A DNA stretch of 64,000 bases, taken from assembly GCF_000210075.1 (NCBI RefSeq), contig NC_021017.1:3315702-3379701 (forward strand). Reading direction: 5' to 3'. The notes beneath the pieces are model-generated. The model made no database searches. It saw only the letters and a program-made list of their open reading frames with translations, and was not told the DNA's origin. Positions 43,563 to 54,477 of the stretch are shown in pieces. The translations under genes and the position numbers were made by a program. Each line of letters starts with the position of its first letter. Position 1 is the first letter of the stretch. The stretch comes from Bacteroides xylanisolvens XB1A (GTDB taxonomy: Bacteria > Bacteroidota > Bacteroidia > Bacteroidales > Bacteroidaceae).

Positions 43563-45077
43563 ATGAGTAAGAAAGCCCTTTTAATGATCCTCGATGGTTG
43601 GGGATTAGGCGACCAAAAGAAAGACGACGTAATCTTCAACACTCCCACTCCTTATTGGGATTATCTGATGAGTACTTATCCTCACTCTCAACTTCAGGCA
43701 AGCGGTGAAAACGTGGGTTTGCCCGACGGACAGATGGGTAACTCGGAAGTAGGTCACTTGAATATCGGTGCCGGACGCGTGGTTTATCAGGACTTGGTGA
43801 AAATCAATCGTGCATGTGCGGACAATAGCATCATGAAAAATCCTGAAATTGTTTCTGCTTTCTCTTATGCAAAAGAAAATGGAAAGAATATTCACTTTAT
43901 GGGGCTGACTTCTAACGGTGGTGTACACAGCTCACTCGTTCATCTCTTCAAACTTTGCGATATCGCAAAAGAATACAACATCAACAATGCATTTATCCAC
44001 TGCTTCATGGATGGCCGTGATACTGACCCGAAGAGTGGTAAAGGCTTTATCGAAGAACTTTCTGCACACTGCGAGAAATCAGCAGGAAAGATTGCTTCTA
44101 TCATCGGCCGTTATTATGCAATGGACCGTGACAAGCGTTGGGAACGTGTAAAAGAAGCATACGACCTGCTCGTAAACGGTGTAGGCAAGAAAGCTACTGA
44201 TATGGTTCAGGCAATGCAGGAATCTTACGACGAAGGCGTGACAGACGAATTCATCAAACCGATTGTAAACGCTAACTGCGACGGAACAATCAAAGAGGGT
44301 GATGTAGTGATCTTCTTCAACTACCGTAACGACCGTGCCAAAGAGTTGACTGTCGTACTGACTCAACAAGATATGCCGGAAGTTGGCATGCATACTATCC
44401 CGGGGCTGCAATATTACTGTATGACTCCGTATGATGCATCTTTCAAGGGCGTTCATATCTTGTTCGACAAAGAAAACGTGTCCAACACATTGGGCGAATA
44501 TCTTGCTTCCAAAGGCTTGAGCCAACTTCATATCGCTGAAACAGAAAAGTATGCTCACGTAACATTCTTCTTCAACGGTGGACGTGAAACTCCATTCGAT
44601 AAAGAAGAACGTATCCTTGTTCCTTCTCCAAAAGTTGCTACTTATGACTTGAAGCCGGAAATGAGCGCTTTTGAAGTAAAAGATAAACTGGTAGCTGCCA
44701 TCAACGAGAACAAATATGATTTCATCGTAGTGAACTTCGCTAATGGTGACATGGTTGGTCATACCGGTATTTACGAAGCAATCGAGAAAGCGGTTGTTGC
44801 TGTAGACGCTTGTGTGAAAGATGTAATCGAAGCCGCTAAAGCACAAGATTACGAAGCAATTATCATTGCCGATCATGGTAATGCTGACCATGCTTTGAAC
44901 GAAGACGGTACTCCGAACACTGCTCACTCTTTGAACCCTGTTCCTTGTGTTTATGTAACAGAGAACAAGGCTGCGAAAGTAGAAGATGGTCGTTTGGCAG
45001 ATGTTGCTCCGACTATTTTAAAGATTATGGGACTGGAAGTTCCGGCTGAAATGGACGGAAACGTTTTGATTAAGTAA
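43563..45077 (+). CDS. gpmI: Phosphoglycerate mutase, cofactor-independent
   Basis: The glycolytic enzyme that interconverts 3- and 2-phosphoglycerate through a phosphoserine intermediate. The catalytic serine is in [15 protein letters not shown] (about residue 61). The Mn-binding residues lie in [10 protein letters not shown] at the start and [13 protein letters not shown] near residue 443, and the substrate loop [14 protein letters not shown] is intact. The 504-residue length is standard. A Bacteroides promoter lies just upstream and a perfect terminator follows. Confidence 0.97.
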   Translation: MSKKALLMILDGWGLGDQKKDDVIFNTPTPYWDYLMSTYPHSQLQASGENVGLPDGQMGNSEVGHLNIGAGRVVYQDLVKINRACADNSIMKNPEIVSAFSYAKENGKNIHFMGLTSNGGVHSSLVHLFKLCDIAKEYNINNAFIHCFMDGRDTDPKSGKGFIEELSAHCEKSAGKIASIIGRYYAMDRDKRWERVKEAYDLLVNGVGKKATDMVQAMQESYDEGVTDEFIKPIVNANCDGTIKEGDVVIFFNYRNDRAKELTVVLTQQDMPEVGMHTIPGLQYYCMTPYDASFKGVHILFDKENVSNTLGEYLASKGLSQLHIAETEKYAHVTFFFNGGRETPFDKEERILVPSPKVATYDLKPEMSAFEVKDKLVAAINENKYDFIVVNFANGDMVGHTGIYEAIEKAVVAVDACVKDVIEAAKAQDYEAIIIADHGNADHALNEDGTPNTAHSLNPVPCVYVTENKAAKVEDGRLADVAPTILKIMGLEVPAEMDGNVLIK

Positions 45078-45097
45078 TTTAGATTTCTATAATTGGG

Positions 45098-45124
45098 AGG
45101 GCGGAGTAGAACTCCGCCCTTTTT
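45098..45124 (+). terminator. Terminator of gpmI
   Basis: AGGGCGGAGT (45098-45107) and ACTCCGCCCT (45111-45120) form a perfect 10-bp stem followed by TTTTT. Confidence 0.95.
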
Positions 45125-45143
45125 GTCTCACATAAGGTTTAAA

Positions 45144-45725
45144 ATGATACAAATAGGTGATGTAGTAGTGTCTCTTGATGTATTTCAGGAGAAGTTCCTT
45201 TGCGATTTGGGCGCCTGCAAGGGGGCTTGTTGTATTGAAGGTGATGCTGGTGCTCCGGTAGAGCTGGACGAGGTGATGGAGTTGGAAGAGGTTTTGCCGG
45301 TTATTTGGGATGAACTGGCTCCGGAAGCACGTGCGGTGATTGAAAAGCAAGGAGTAGTATATACGGATGAGGAAGGTGATCTGGTGACTTCTATTGTTAA
45401 TAATAAAGACTGTGTGTTTACCTGCTACGATGAAAAAGGCTGTTGCTACTGTGCTATTGAGAAGGCTTATCGGGAGGGGAAAACAGACTTCTATAAACCG
45501 GTGTCCTGTCATCTTTATCCTATCCGGATCGGCGATTACGGGCCCTATAAAGCGGTGAATTATAATCGTTGGGATGTATGCAAAGCAGCAGTTTTGTTGG
45601 GGAAAAAAGAGAATCTTCCCGTATATCAGTTTTTGAAAGAGCCTTTAATCCGTAAGTTCGGTGAAGAATGGTACAAAGAGCTGGTTACTGTTGCTGAAGA
45701 GCTGAAAAAGCAACAATATATTTAA
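45144..45725 (+). CDS. DUF3109 cysteine-rich protein
   Basis: A DUF3109 family member, widespread in Bacteroidetes and of unknown function. It contains cysteine clusters CDLGACKGACC (about residue 21), CVFTCYDEKGCCYCAIE (about 95) and SCHLYPIRIG, which suggest a metal or Fe-S site similar to the YkgJ proteins. The start is at 45144 (MIQIGDVVVSLD); the frame is open upstream but runs through the gpmI terminator. The 3' end overlaps the convergent small gene by 4 bases. Confidence 0.88.
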   Translation: MIQIGDVVVSLDVFQEKFLCDLGACKGACCIEGDAGAPVELDEVMELEEVLPVIWDELAPEARAVIEKQGVVYTDEEGDLVTSIVNNKDCVFTCYDEKGCCYCAIEKAYREGKTDFYKPVSCHLYPIRIGDYGPYKAVNYNRWDVCKAAVLLGKKENLPVYQFLKEPLIRKFGEEWYKELVTVAEELKKQQYI

Positions 45726-45931
45726 ATTCTCTTCCGGTTCTTGCGTATGCAATATAGCTGATAGAGCAAAATGCACAATGCGATTATGATTCCGCATGCC
45801 GGCATAATCCATGCTTCCGGATGGATAATAATCAAGAAGATACAAGTCGCGATCACGCAGGAAGTCAGTACAATAAGAAACAACCTGATCTTTGCAAATA
45901 ACGGATTGGGCGCAGTAGTTTTCATTTTCAT
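45722..45931 (-). CDS. Small two-helix membrane protein
   Basis: A 69-residue protein with two transmembrane helices (LFLIVLTSCVIATCIFLII and MPACGIIIALCILLYQLY) and a basic C-terminus (CIRKNRKRI) that should stay inside. There is no homology I recognise. It is supported by its clean hairpin topology and by filling the strand between convergent neighbours. Second ATGs at 45925 and upstream at 45959 are possible. It overlaps the DUF3109 gene tail by 4 bases. Confidence 0.55.
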   Translation of the reverse strand: MKMKTTAPNPLFAKIRLFLIVLTSCVIATCIFLIIIHPEAWIMPACGIIIALCILLYQLYCIRKNRKRI

Positions 45932-46049
45932 AGTTATGTTTTCTTTGCTTTTTATGCAAGATAGTGATTTTGTATGGAAAACGTTTCTGCTGTTAGGTTT
46001 TATTAAGAGATGGGCGGTTGAACGATTCGAACATGAAAGCCCCTTCAGA

Positions 46050-46095
46050 CAAAAGAAAAACGCCGATCGAAGGATGTTCCTTCGCCATCGGCGTT
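46050..46095 (-). terminator. Terminator of gyrB
   Basis: On the minus strand AACGCCGA...TCGGCGTT arms with an inner CGAAGGA/TCCTTCG stem are followed by TTTTTCTTTT. Confidence 0.9.
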
Positions 46096-46143
46096 TCCTC
46101 GTTGTAAGATGTGAGGTTGGTTTATAAAAACGTAATATTAAAA

Positions 46144-48207
<2,064 letters not shown>

Positions 48208-48240
48208 TTAATAGGTTTGATATTCAGTGGGTTATAAACA

Positions 48241-48267
48241 AGAAAGGCCGAACTTAAAAGTTCAGCC
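48241..48267 (-). terminator. Terminator of rpsT
   Basis: GGCTGAACTT pairs with AAGTTCGGCC on the minus strand (one G-U) and is followed by TTTCTT. It separates rpsT from gyrB. Confidence 0.8.
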
Positions 48268-48300
48268 TAGATGCTATATAGAATTGTTAAATTCTTGTTA

Positions 48301-48555
48301 TTAAGCGAGCTTGTTGATGTAAAGAGCCAACTTAGATTTCAGATTGTTAGCTTTGTTTTTGTGAATGATGTTCACTTTAGCCAACTTATCCAACATCTTT
48401 GTAATGCCTGGGTACATTGCAACTGCTTCTGCTTTATCAGTAGTTGCACGAAGCTTTCTAACAGCATTTCTCATGGTCTTGCCATAATATCTGTTGTGAA
48501 GTCTTCTTGTCTCTTCTTGTCTGATTCTTTTCAGTGATGATTTATGATTTGCCAT
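48301..48555 (-). CDS. rpsT: 30S ribosomal protein S20
   Basis: A primary 16S rRNA binding protein. The basic N-terminus [20 protein letters not shown] and the all-helical 84-residue length are diagnostic. It lies 42 bases downstream of tRNA-Glu on the same strand with no terminator between them, so the two are probably transcribed together from the consensus promoter at 48734-48764. The S20 gene is often self-regulated, but no leader structure is obvious here. Confidence 0.97.
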   Translation of the reverse strand: MANHKSSLKRIRQEETRRLHNRYYGKTMRNAVRKLRATTDKAEAVAMYPGITKMLDKLAKVNIIHKNKANNLKSKLALYINKLA

Positions 48556-48597
48556 CTCGACTAATCTATTTTTTTAGTTCTTTATTCTTTTAACTTG

Positions 48598-48669
48598 TAG
48601 CCCGTGGGGGAATCGAACCCCCCTTTCAAGAATGAAAATCTTGCGTCCTAACCGATAGACGAACGGGCC
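48598..48669 (-). tRNA. tRNA-Glu (TTC)
   Basis: The minus strand folds as a 72-base tRNA: acceptor GGCCCGT/ACGGGCT, anticodon stem CAAGA/TCTTG around loop TTTTCAT (anticodon TTC), and T-arm GGGGG-TTCGATT-CCCCC. CCA is not encoded. Confidence 0.97.
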
Positions 48670-48733
48670 ATCCTGTTGTAGCATTTCTGCTTTTTGCTTT
48701 CTCGAATCTGTGTTTGTTTCTCGATTGCGGATG

Positions 48734-48764
48734 CAAAGGTAGGAACTTTTTTGAAAATGGCAAA
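48734..48764 (-). promoter_or_regulatory. Consensus promoter of tRNA-Glu-rpsT
   Basis: On the minus strand TTTG (48764-48761), exactly 19 bases, then TACCTTTG (48741-48734). Confidence 0.8.
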
Positions 48765-49188
48765 TGATTCATAGAAAAATTTTCAATGAATATGTGTTTT
48801 TTTTCACAGATGTCTTTCTTTTTGGCTGATATTCAGTGAAATATATGGTTGTGATTTTTATATAAAAAAATCTCTCCTGTGAAAAACAGTAGGAAGCATT
48901 TTTTCTTACCACCTTATTATATATAGCGAAATAAAAAAGCTGCTTATTGGTAACTTCTTTTGTAACTAAATGATTCTTTAGGCGACTAACGGAACAAATA
49001 CCGGAGACGATGAATGATAACAAAGAATTTATAGGCATACTGCTACAAAATAAGCGTATCATTTATAAGGTTTGTTTCATGTACGCGCAAGATAAGGAAG
49101 TGGAAGCGATATTTAACGCCGTATGTCTCCGATTATTTTGTGTTTTTTTGTAGCTTTGCTTCGGATTGGAAACGAGATAAATTCGGTT
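48765..49188. other. AT-rich gap before recO, no gene seen
   Basis: No protein-like frame is present. A TAGCTTTG -7 box at 49151-49158 lies 30 bases before the recO start and suggests that recO has its own promoter. Confidence 0.5.
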
Positions 49189-49917
49189 ATGCTGCAAAAA
49201 ACGAAAGGAATAGTTCTTCATACATTGAAATACAATGATACATCTATCATTGTGGATATGTATACAGAGTTGTCCGGCAGGGCTTCTTTTCTTGTAACAG
49301 TGCCCCGTTCGCGGAAAGCGGCTGTGAAATCCGTACTTTTCCAGCCGTTGTCTTTTATTGAGTTCGAGGCCGACTATCGCCCCAATGCAACTCTCTATCG
49401 TGTGAAGGAAGCGAAATCCTTTTATCCTTTTTCTTCCATTCCATACGATCCGTATAAGTCTTCGATGGCACTTTTCCTGTCGGAGTTTCTTTACAGGGCT
49501 ATCCGGGAGGAGGCGGAGAACCGTCCGTTATTTGCTTATCTGCAACATTCCATCATTTGGCTGGATGAGTGTGGAGACGGCTTTGCCAATTTCCATCTGG
49601 TGTTCCTGATGCGTCTTTCCCGTTTCCTGGGACTTTATCCGAATCTGGAGGATTATCATACCGGCGATTACTTTGATTTATTGAATGCCTGCTTCACTTC
49701 TATTCGTCCCCAGCTGCATTCTTCCTATATCAATCCCGAAGAGGCTGCCCGTCTCCGTCAACTGATGCGCATGAACTATGAGACAATGCATCTCTTTGGC
49801 ATGAGCCGTGCGGAGCGTACCCGTTGCCTGACGATTATGAATGATTATTACCGCTTGCATCTGCCCGACTTCCCGGCATTGAAATCATTGGAAGTGTTGA
49901 AAGAACTGTTTGATTAA
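49189..49917 (+). CDS. recO: DNA repair protein RecO
   Basis: RecO helps load RecA at gaps with RecR and anneals strands. The N-terminal OB fold is recognisable ([33 protein letters not shown]), followed by the helical C-terminal part with [13 protein letters not shown] and [11 protein letters not shown]. The start at 49189 ([12 protein letters not shown]) is chosen; the longer frame from 49123 overlaps the promoter. The usual zinc cysteines of some RecO proteins are absent, which is common in Bacteroidetes. The length is 242 residues. Confidence 0.92.
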   Translation: MLQKTKGIVLHTLKYNDTSIIVDMYTELSGRASFLVTVPRSRKAAVKSVLFQPLSFIEFEADYRPNATLYRVKEAKSFYPFSSIPYDPYKSSMALFLSEFLYRAIREEAENRPLFAYLQHSIIWLDECGDGFANFHLVFLMRLSRFLGLYPNLEDYHTGDYFDLLNACFTSIRPQLHSSYINPEEAARLRQLMRMNYETMHLFGMSRAERTRCLTIMNDYYRLHLPDFPALKSLEVLKELFD

Positions 49918-49963
49918 TTAGTAATTTCTTGCAGGTTTGTATGCTGTTCCTGAAAATATATGT

Positions 49964-49971
49964 TACTTTTG
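49964..49971 (+). promoter_or_regulatory. -7 box of the lipoprotein-pagL-like operon
   Basis: TACTTTTG stands 40 bases before the ATG at 50012; no -33 match at the usual distance. Confidence 0.4.
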
Positions 49972-50011
49972 TCGGTAGAGAACAAAAGAGAATGAACAAG
50001 CGAGAAACAAT

Positions 50012-50959
50012 ATGAAAAGATTCCTGTACCTGACGGTCTGTTTTTTTATCCTAGGGAAGTTTTATGGTTGTAACGGAGACGTGTTTGTCGACGACTTCCG
50101 TTCTTCCGATTCCGAACTGACGCTGGACGGGAACGGGGATGTTGCCACTATTCAATTTGCAGCTGCCAATTGGGATTGGATGTATGTAGCCTTCGATTTT
50201 CCCATTCAATATAACATATATGATGCGGACAATCGCCTGATAACAACCGACCAAGGTCCATCGCTGAACGGGTTGGGAAAGATTGTGTGCACCGGAGAGA
50301 TGATTGATTTCACCATCGAACGCGTTCATCCCAAAGAAGTGAAGATAACGGTGGGCGAGAATGCCCTTTCCGCTCCTTTTCAATTCCAGCTCAGGGCGAG
50401 CAACGAGTATGAGTGGCAGGAGATACGCGTCGAGATTTCTCCGACAGACAGATATGTGATGGATAGTATCATTTATTCTTTGGATGCATACTCTTACGAT
50501 CCGGAAAACAAGATAGAGAAAAAAGAAGGCGTCTCCTTTCATAACTTAACAGATGGTTCGTCTACATACACGCTTTTTCCTTTCGAGTCTTTTTACCATT
50601 TTATGAGATTTAAAAGCGATGTGCCCGAAGCCTTTCAACTACTGGGCGAAGCTGGTCTGACAGTGGAAATACCAAGCATGAAAGATGGATATTTAGGGAT
50701 GAACGGTAAACGGGCGCCATTCATTTCTGCGCAACAAATGTTGCCTTGCTCCAATACGGAGCAGAAAAAAGACATAATCCCTCCCAGGACTTCTCGATAC
50801 TACATCTTATCGATGGTATATGATTGGTTGGAAACGAGATATACCCTTTATGTTTCTCACCCCAAAACCAAGAAACAACGAATCGTAACCGGCACGTTGC
50901 ATAGCGAAATGCCTGTAAAATACTACATAACACACAAGGATATCCCTTTCAACAACTAA
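50012..50959 (+). CDS. Lipoprotein of unknown function
   Basis: The N-terminus (LTVCFFILGKFYGCNGD) is a lipoprotein signal with cysteine at about residue 20, followed by acidic residues. The rest (about 295 residues) is beta-rich with repeated strand-turn segments and has no motif I know. It is 22 bases before the PagL-like gene and so is probably made together with it. A role at the outer membrane is likely from the sorting signal, but the function is unknown. Confidence 0.65.
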   Translation: MKRFLYLTVCFFILGKFYGCNGDVFVDDFRSSDSELTLDGNGDVATIQFAAANWDWMYVAFDFPIQYNIYDADNRLITTDQGPSLNGLGKIVCTGEMIDFTIERVHPKEVKITVGENALSAPFQFQLRASNEYEWQEIRVEISPTDRYVMDSIIYSLDAYSYDPENKIEKKEGVSFHNLTDGSSTYTLFPFESFYHFMRFKSDVPEAFQLLGEAGLTVEIPSMKDGYLGMNGKRAPFISAQQMLPCSNTEQKKDIIPPRTSRYYILSMVYDWLETRYTLYVSHPKTKKQRIVTGTLHSEMPVKYYITHKDIPFNN

Positions 50960-50981
50960 CCGATCAACAACTAATATATCA

Positions 50982-52208
50982 ATGATTAGAAATAGGAACG
51001 CCATACGGTTACTGTGCCTCCTTTGCCTTCTGGTACATCCGGCAATCAACGCAAATCTGGAAGCCCAGACAATCATTGGGCAACGGAACGATAGCGTCAG
51101 CCATCCCCTGATCTGCCATCAGCTTGGCTTCGACATCCGTCCGGGATATATCGTCTCCACCCATAGTTTTCTGCAAGGAGACAATGCGCAGCAAAAGAAA
51201 ATCGACCAATCGCTTTCCTTCCATTTCAAGTACGCTTTCAGATTCAGCAAAGAATCCAACCTCGGCAGGCTCTTTCCCCATACCTATCAGGGTATTGGCA
51301 TTTCCTACCATACTTTCTTTAGTCCCGCTGAATTGGGAAATCCCGTGTCGGTATACGCTTTTCAAGGGTCACGTATCGCGCAACTGTCCCCCCGTCTGTC
51401 GTTCGATTACGAATGGAACTTCGGGGCTTCTTTTGGCTGGAAGAAATATGATGAACTATCCAATCCGCAAAACGTGCTGATTGGCTCCAAGATCAATGCG
51501 TACATCAATCTCGGCTTTTTGCTGAACTGGCAAGTTCACAAGTACTGGAAACTGGCGGCAGGTGTAGATCTCACCCATTTTTCCAATGGAAACACGCATT
51601 ATCCCAATGGCGGTCTTAATGTTATTGGAGGAAGAATCGGCATCGTGCGTACTTTGGGCGTGGATGAGGGACCCGGTCCCATCACTCCCGGACGGCTCTT
51701 TATAAAACCTCACGTCAGCTATGATCTGGTGATCTACGGAGCCACCCGCAAAAGAGGACTGATTGGAGACGATGTGTCGAGTATGATTCCCGGTTCGTTT
51801 GGCGTGGCGGGCGTCAATTTCGCCCCGATGTATAATTTCAACAACTATTTTCGGGCAGGGTTTTCTGCCGATGCGCAATATGATGAGAGTGCCAATCTTA
51901 AAGAGTATAGAGTGGGCGAGTATTACTCGGGCGATTTGAAGTTTCATCGTCCTCCTTTCCGCGAGCAGTTTTCCGTAGGTTTATCTCTTCGGGCAGAGCT
52001 GGTGATGCCTGTTTTCTCTATCAATGTCGGCGTCGGTCGGAACCTGATATACAGCGGTGATGATACAAAAGGGTTCTATCAAGTTCTGGCTCTCAAGACT
52101 TATGTCACCCGTCATTTGTTTCTACACGTGGGGTATCAGTTGAGCAAATTTAAAGACCCCAACAATCTGATGTTGGGGCTTGGATATAGATTTCATGATA
52201 AGCGATGA
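50982..52208 (+). CDS. PagL-like lipid A deacylase (acyloxyacyl hydrolase)
   Basis: A signal peptide is followed by an outer-membrane beta-barrel. The segment VDLTHFSNGNTHYPNGGLNV at about residue 198 matches the PagL active-site pattern, a His-x-Ser pair followed by Asn and the NxGxN turn. PagL enzymes remove the 3-O-acyl chain of lipid A. The protein is longer (408 residues) than classical PagL (about 185) because of N- and C-terminal strands, which is common in Bacteroidetes homologues. The active-site Glu cannot be assigned by eye. Lipid A remodelling is the likely role, not proven. Confidence 0.75.
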   Translation: MIRNRNAIRLLCLLCLLVHPAINANLEAQTIIGQRNDSVSHPLICHQLGFDIRPGYIVSTHSFLQGDNAQQKKIDQSLSFHFKYAFRFSKESNLGRLFPHTYQGIGISYHTFFSPAELGNPVSVYAFQGSRIAQLSPRLSFDYEWNFGASFGWKKYDELSNPQNVLIGSKINAYINLGFLLNWQVHKYWKLAAGVDLTHFSNGNTHYPNGGLNVIGGRIGIVRTLGVDEGPGPITPGRLFIKPHVSYDLVIYGATRKRGLIGDDVSSMIPGSFGVAGVNFAPMYNFNNYFRAGFSADAQYDESANLKEYRVGEYYSGDLKFHRPPFREQFSVGLSLRAELVMPVFSINVGVGRNLIYSGDDTKGFYQVLALKTYVTRHLFLHVGYQLSKFKDPNNLMLGLGYRFHDKR

Positions 52209-52252
52209 AAGAGTAATCTTCGCTTGTTAATAACTTCCTTTTTTCAATTTAA

Positions 52253-53002
52253 TTAAAATGTAAGCCCTCCTAATTGAATTATTCCATTATCCTTCCAAAT
52301 ATAATTAACTTTTACTTCTGTGATACCGGCATCAGGATACCGTTGCTGATATTCTACTGTTTTATCACTCTGTAGGATATATCCGTATGACATTCCTGTG
52401 GCAAATTTAAAACCGAATTTCTCTGTTTTATTATCATACATTAGGGTTAAAGAGGTAATGTTCCATTCGTATGTACCTTCTTTGAATATTCCCGAATCAG
52501 TTTCCATTGTGAACTTCTTGGTTTCCTGATTGAATGTATAAGTGGCACCAATGAATGGTTTCTCTTTTTCTCGTAATTCAACTTCTATTTCTGGGGGGAT
52601 TTTTAGATCTACAGCTTTTATTATTACTCCCGGATAATCAGGGTTACCTTTTAATGGAATTCCCCAATTGATGATTTCCGGACTGTTGAAGTATTTGACA
52701 TATACGTAGATTTCACATGCTATTTTTTTATTATCAGTATCGATAAGTCGTATCATGGTGCTCCCACTTTTGTATGTAGCGATGCATACGCCCATTTCGT
52801 CAAGAGTTGCAGTTGCAATTTCTTGATTTTCTGATTCTAACTTATAGTTGTGCTCTGTTAAGTCTGTTTCTATGATGACATGCCTTGTGTCTCCTTCCCA
52901 TATAGAAACTGATTCCTTTTCAACTTCGTATGGTTGTTCTTCAGAGCAACCATACGAAGATGCCAGTAATAATACGAATAGTAAAAATCTATCAATTCTC
53001 AT
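52253..53002 (-). CDS. Lipoprotein with Ig-like N-terminus
   Basis: The lipobox SSYGCSEEQ, followed by acidic residues, suggests a surface-exposed lipoprotein. The start is taken at 53002 (MRIDRFLLFVLL), not 53023. Residues 30-110 resemble a BIg2-like fold (WEGDTRHVIIETD...IATATLDEMGVCIATYKSG). The remainder is beta-rich and unknown. The coding sequence around the lipobox contains a perfect 12-bp inverted repeat (52927-52960). It is the last gene of the minus-strand lipoprotein series. Confidence 0.65.
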   Translation of the reverse strand: MRIDRFLLFVLLLASSYGCSEEQPYEVEKESVSIWEGDTRHVIIETDLTEHNYKLESENQEIATATLDEMGVCIATYKSGSTMIRLIDTDNKKIACEIYVYVKYFNSPEIINWGIPLKGNPDYPGVIIKAVDLKIPPEIEVELREKEKPFIGATYTFNQETKKFTMETDSGIFKEGTYEWNITSLTLMYDNKTEKFGFKFATGMSYGYILQSDKTVEYQQRYPDAGITEVKVNYIWKDNGIIQLGGLTF

Positions 53003-53082
53003 ACCTTTAAATGTTTGTTGCAAATATATGCTAATATGGGTGATAATCCCTTTGTTTTACTGGCTAATAAAGTCTTTATTGC

Positions 53083-53808
53083 TTATTCCACGTGGACTTC
53101 TACGATCGTAAAGACATTGGTTGAACGGATATAAAGGTCAAATGTTCCATAAGGTCCGTTGACAATGTCAGGTGCTTTAGTTAGGGTTATTCTTAATTTG
53201 TTATTGGCATATGTTACATTTAATCCTTTTATACCTGCGCTATGTTCTTTCAAGAAAAACTCAATATCTTGGGGTAATGCTAATTCAACCGTTTCACCTA
53301 TGCGGTAAAGGCTTCCAATATTATACCTATATGCAGGCAGTCCATTATTGTTAGGGAAAACAGATATATATTTTACAATTGCACCGATATTCATGTCACT
53401 ATTTACTATTTTAGATACAACATAGGCTTGATAATAACTTGTTTCTACTTGAATAGCGTAATTGCCTGACGGAAAATCTATCAGTGTATTTTTATTAAAA
53501 ATCTGATAAATATGCCCGGGTGTAACCGCCACTTCGTGTGTGAGGTTGGTTAACGAGGGCAGAATATTTGCTCCAACTCCTGCGCCATTTCCTACGTCAG
53601 AAATGAAATTTTTAGATGTGATAAAATTATTGGCTTCATTGATGTAAACATTTGATTCACCTAAATAGGTTTTTCCATTATGCTCATTAAGCATATTGAG
53701 TGTGATGGTGTCTGCCGGATCTTCTGGTGTGTCATCATCACTACAATTAACGAAACACATAGTACAAAGGGATAATAAGAAAATCCCAACTATTTTCTTT
53801 GTATTCAT
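53083..53808 (-). CDS. DUF5036-like lipoprotein
   Basis: Lipoprotein signal with FVNCSDDDTPED: the SDDD run directly after the cysteine is a typical Bacteroidetes surface-export signal. The block TLNMLNEHNGKTYLGESNVY and the later AVTPGHIYQIF resemble the DUF5036 family as I remember it. Function is unknown. It is in line with the other lipoprotein genes of the island, 27 bases from the upstream one. Confidence 0.65.
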   Translation of the reverse strand: MNTKKIVGIFLLSLCTMCFVNCSDDDTPEDPADTITLNMLNEHNGKTYLGESNVYINEANNFITSKNFISDVGNGAGVGANILPSLTNLTHEVAVTPGHIYQIFNKNTLIDFPSGNYAIQVETSYYQAYVVSKIVNSDMNIGAIVKYISVFPNNNGLPAYRYNIGSLYRIGETVELALPQDIEFFLKEHSAGIKGLNVTYANNKLRITLTKAPDIVNGPYGTFDLYIRSTNVFTIVEVHVE

Positions 53809-53835
53809 TTTTTTAATTTTTAATTTATCAGGAAC

Positions 53836-54423
53836 TTAGTTTGACTTGTTGCTTAGAAATATTTTATCGATATAATAGTCAATACTCTTGGAAGTATTGC
53901 GGAATAATAGTTGAAGCTTGTATTTCCCTTTAGGATATTCTTCTTGAGAAGGTAAAAAGAACCTTATTTTGGCGCTTTCATGAGAAGGTATTAAATATCC
54001 AAGATCATTTTTTACATAATTATCCGGATAAACTAAAGGAATCCATGAATTATTACTTTCTCTATAGTGCAAGAAAGTATTGCTAATATAAATAATTGTA
54101 TCGTTTGTATTATTAGTAATTTCTGTTTTCAAGAATCCGTCTTTTGAGCAGGGGGCTTTTAATAAAAAGCGCACTTTTATATTCTCATTTTCTCTTGTAA
54201 TAAATTCTTCCCCCTGCATTTGTTTTTCTTCTACAATCGTTTCTCCTGGCTCGATGGAATTAATGAAATGTGATATATCCATTTTATATGAATTAAGAGA
54301 GTCGATACTATTTTCATATTCAAGGTTTACAGTGCTTTTAGAATTGCCTGTTTTATTATGACAACTGATTAGCATGAATAAAACAATTCCATTGGTTAGC
54401 AAAATCGATATTAATTTGAGCAT
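53836..54423 (-). CDS. Small lipoprotein of unknown function
   Basis: The signal NGIVLFMLISCHNKTGN has a lipobox at about residue 21. The mature part (about 170 residues) is a single beta-sandwich-like domain with a middle FLLKAPCSKDGFLKTEITNN, reminiscent of domains that cap extracellular enzymes. I do not recognise a family. A perfect 16-bp palindrome (54437-54469) lies between it and the protease gene upstream. Confidence 0.6.
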   Translation of the reverse strand: MLKLISILLTNGIVLFMLISCHNKTGNSKSTVNLEYENSIDSLNSYKMDISHFINSIEPGETIVEEKQMQGEEFITRENENIKVRFLLKAPCSKDGFLKTEITNNTNDTIIYISNTFLHYRESNNSWIPLVYPDNYVKNDLGYLIPSHESAKIRFFLPSQEEYPKGKYKLQLLFRNTSKSIDYYIDKIFLSNKSN

Positions 54424-54436
54424 AAGTTAAGTATGA

Positions 54437-54469
54437 AATGGATTGGATAAGTTACTTATCCAATCCATT
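54437..54469. terminator. Perfect 16-bp palindrome between lipoprotein genes
   Basis: AATGGATTGGATAAGT and ACTTATCCAATCCATT are separated by one base. It follows the protease stop on the minus strand. There is no strong T-run, so it may be a transcript-end stabiliser rather than a terminator. Confidence 0.6.
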
Positions 54470-54477
54470 GGTAATTA

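Noticed and set aside
44079..44927. Minus-strand frame of 282 codons
   Set aside because: Antisense shadow of gpmI, whose full set of catalytic motifs is present on the plus strand.
45990..46050. Sequence with GATTCGAAC resembling a tRNA T-loop
   Set aside because: No acceptor or anticodon arms can be formed around it; it only borders the gyrB terminator.
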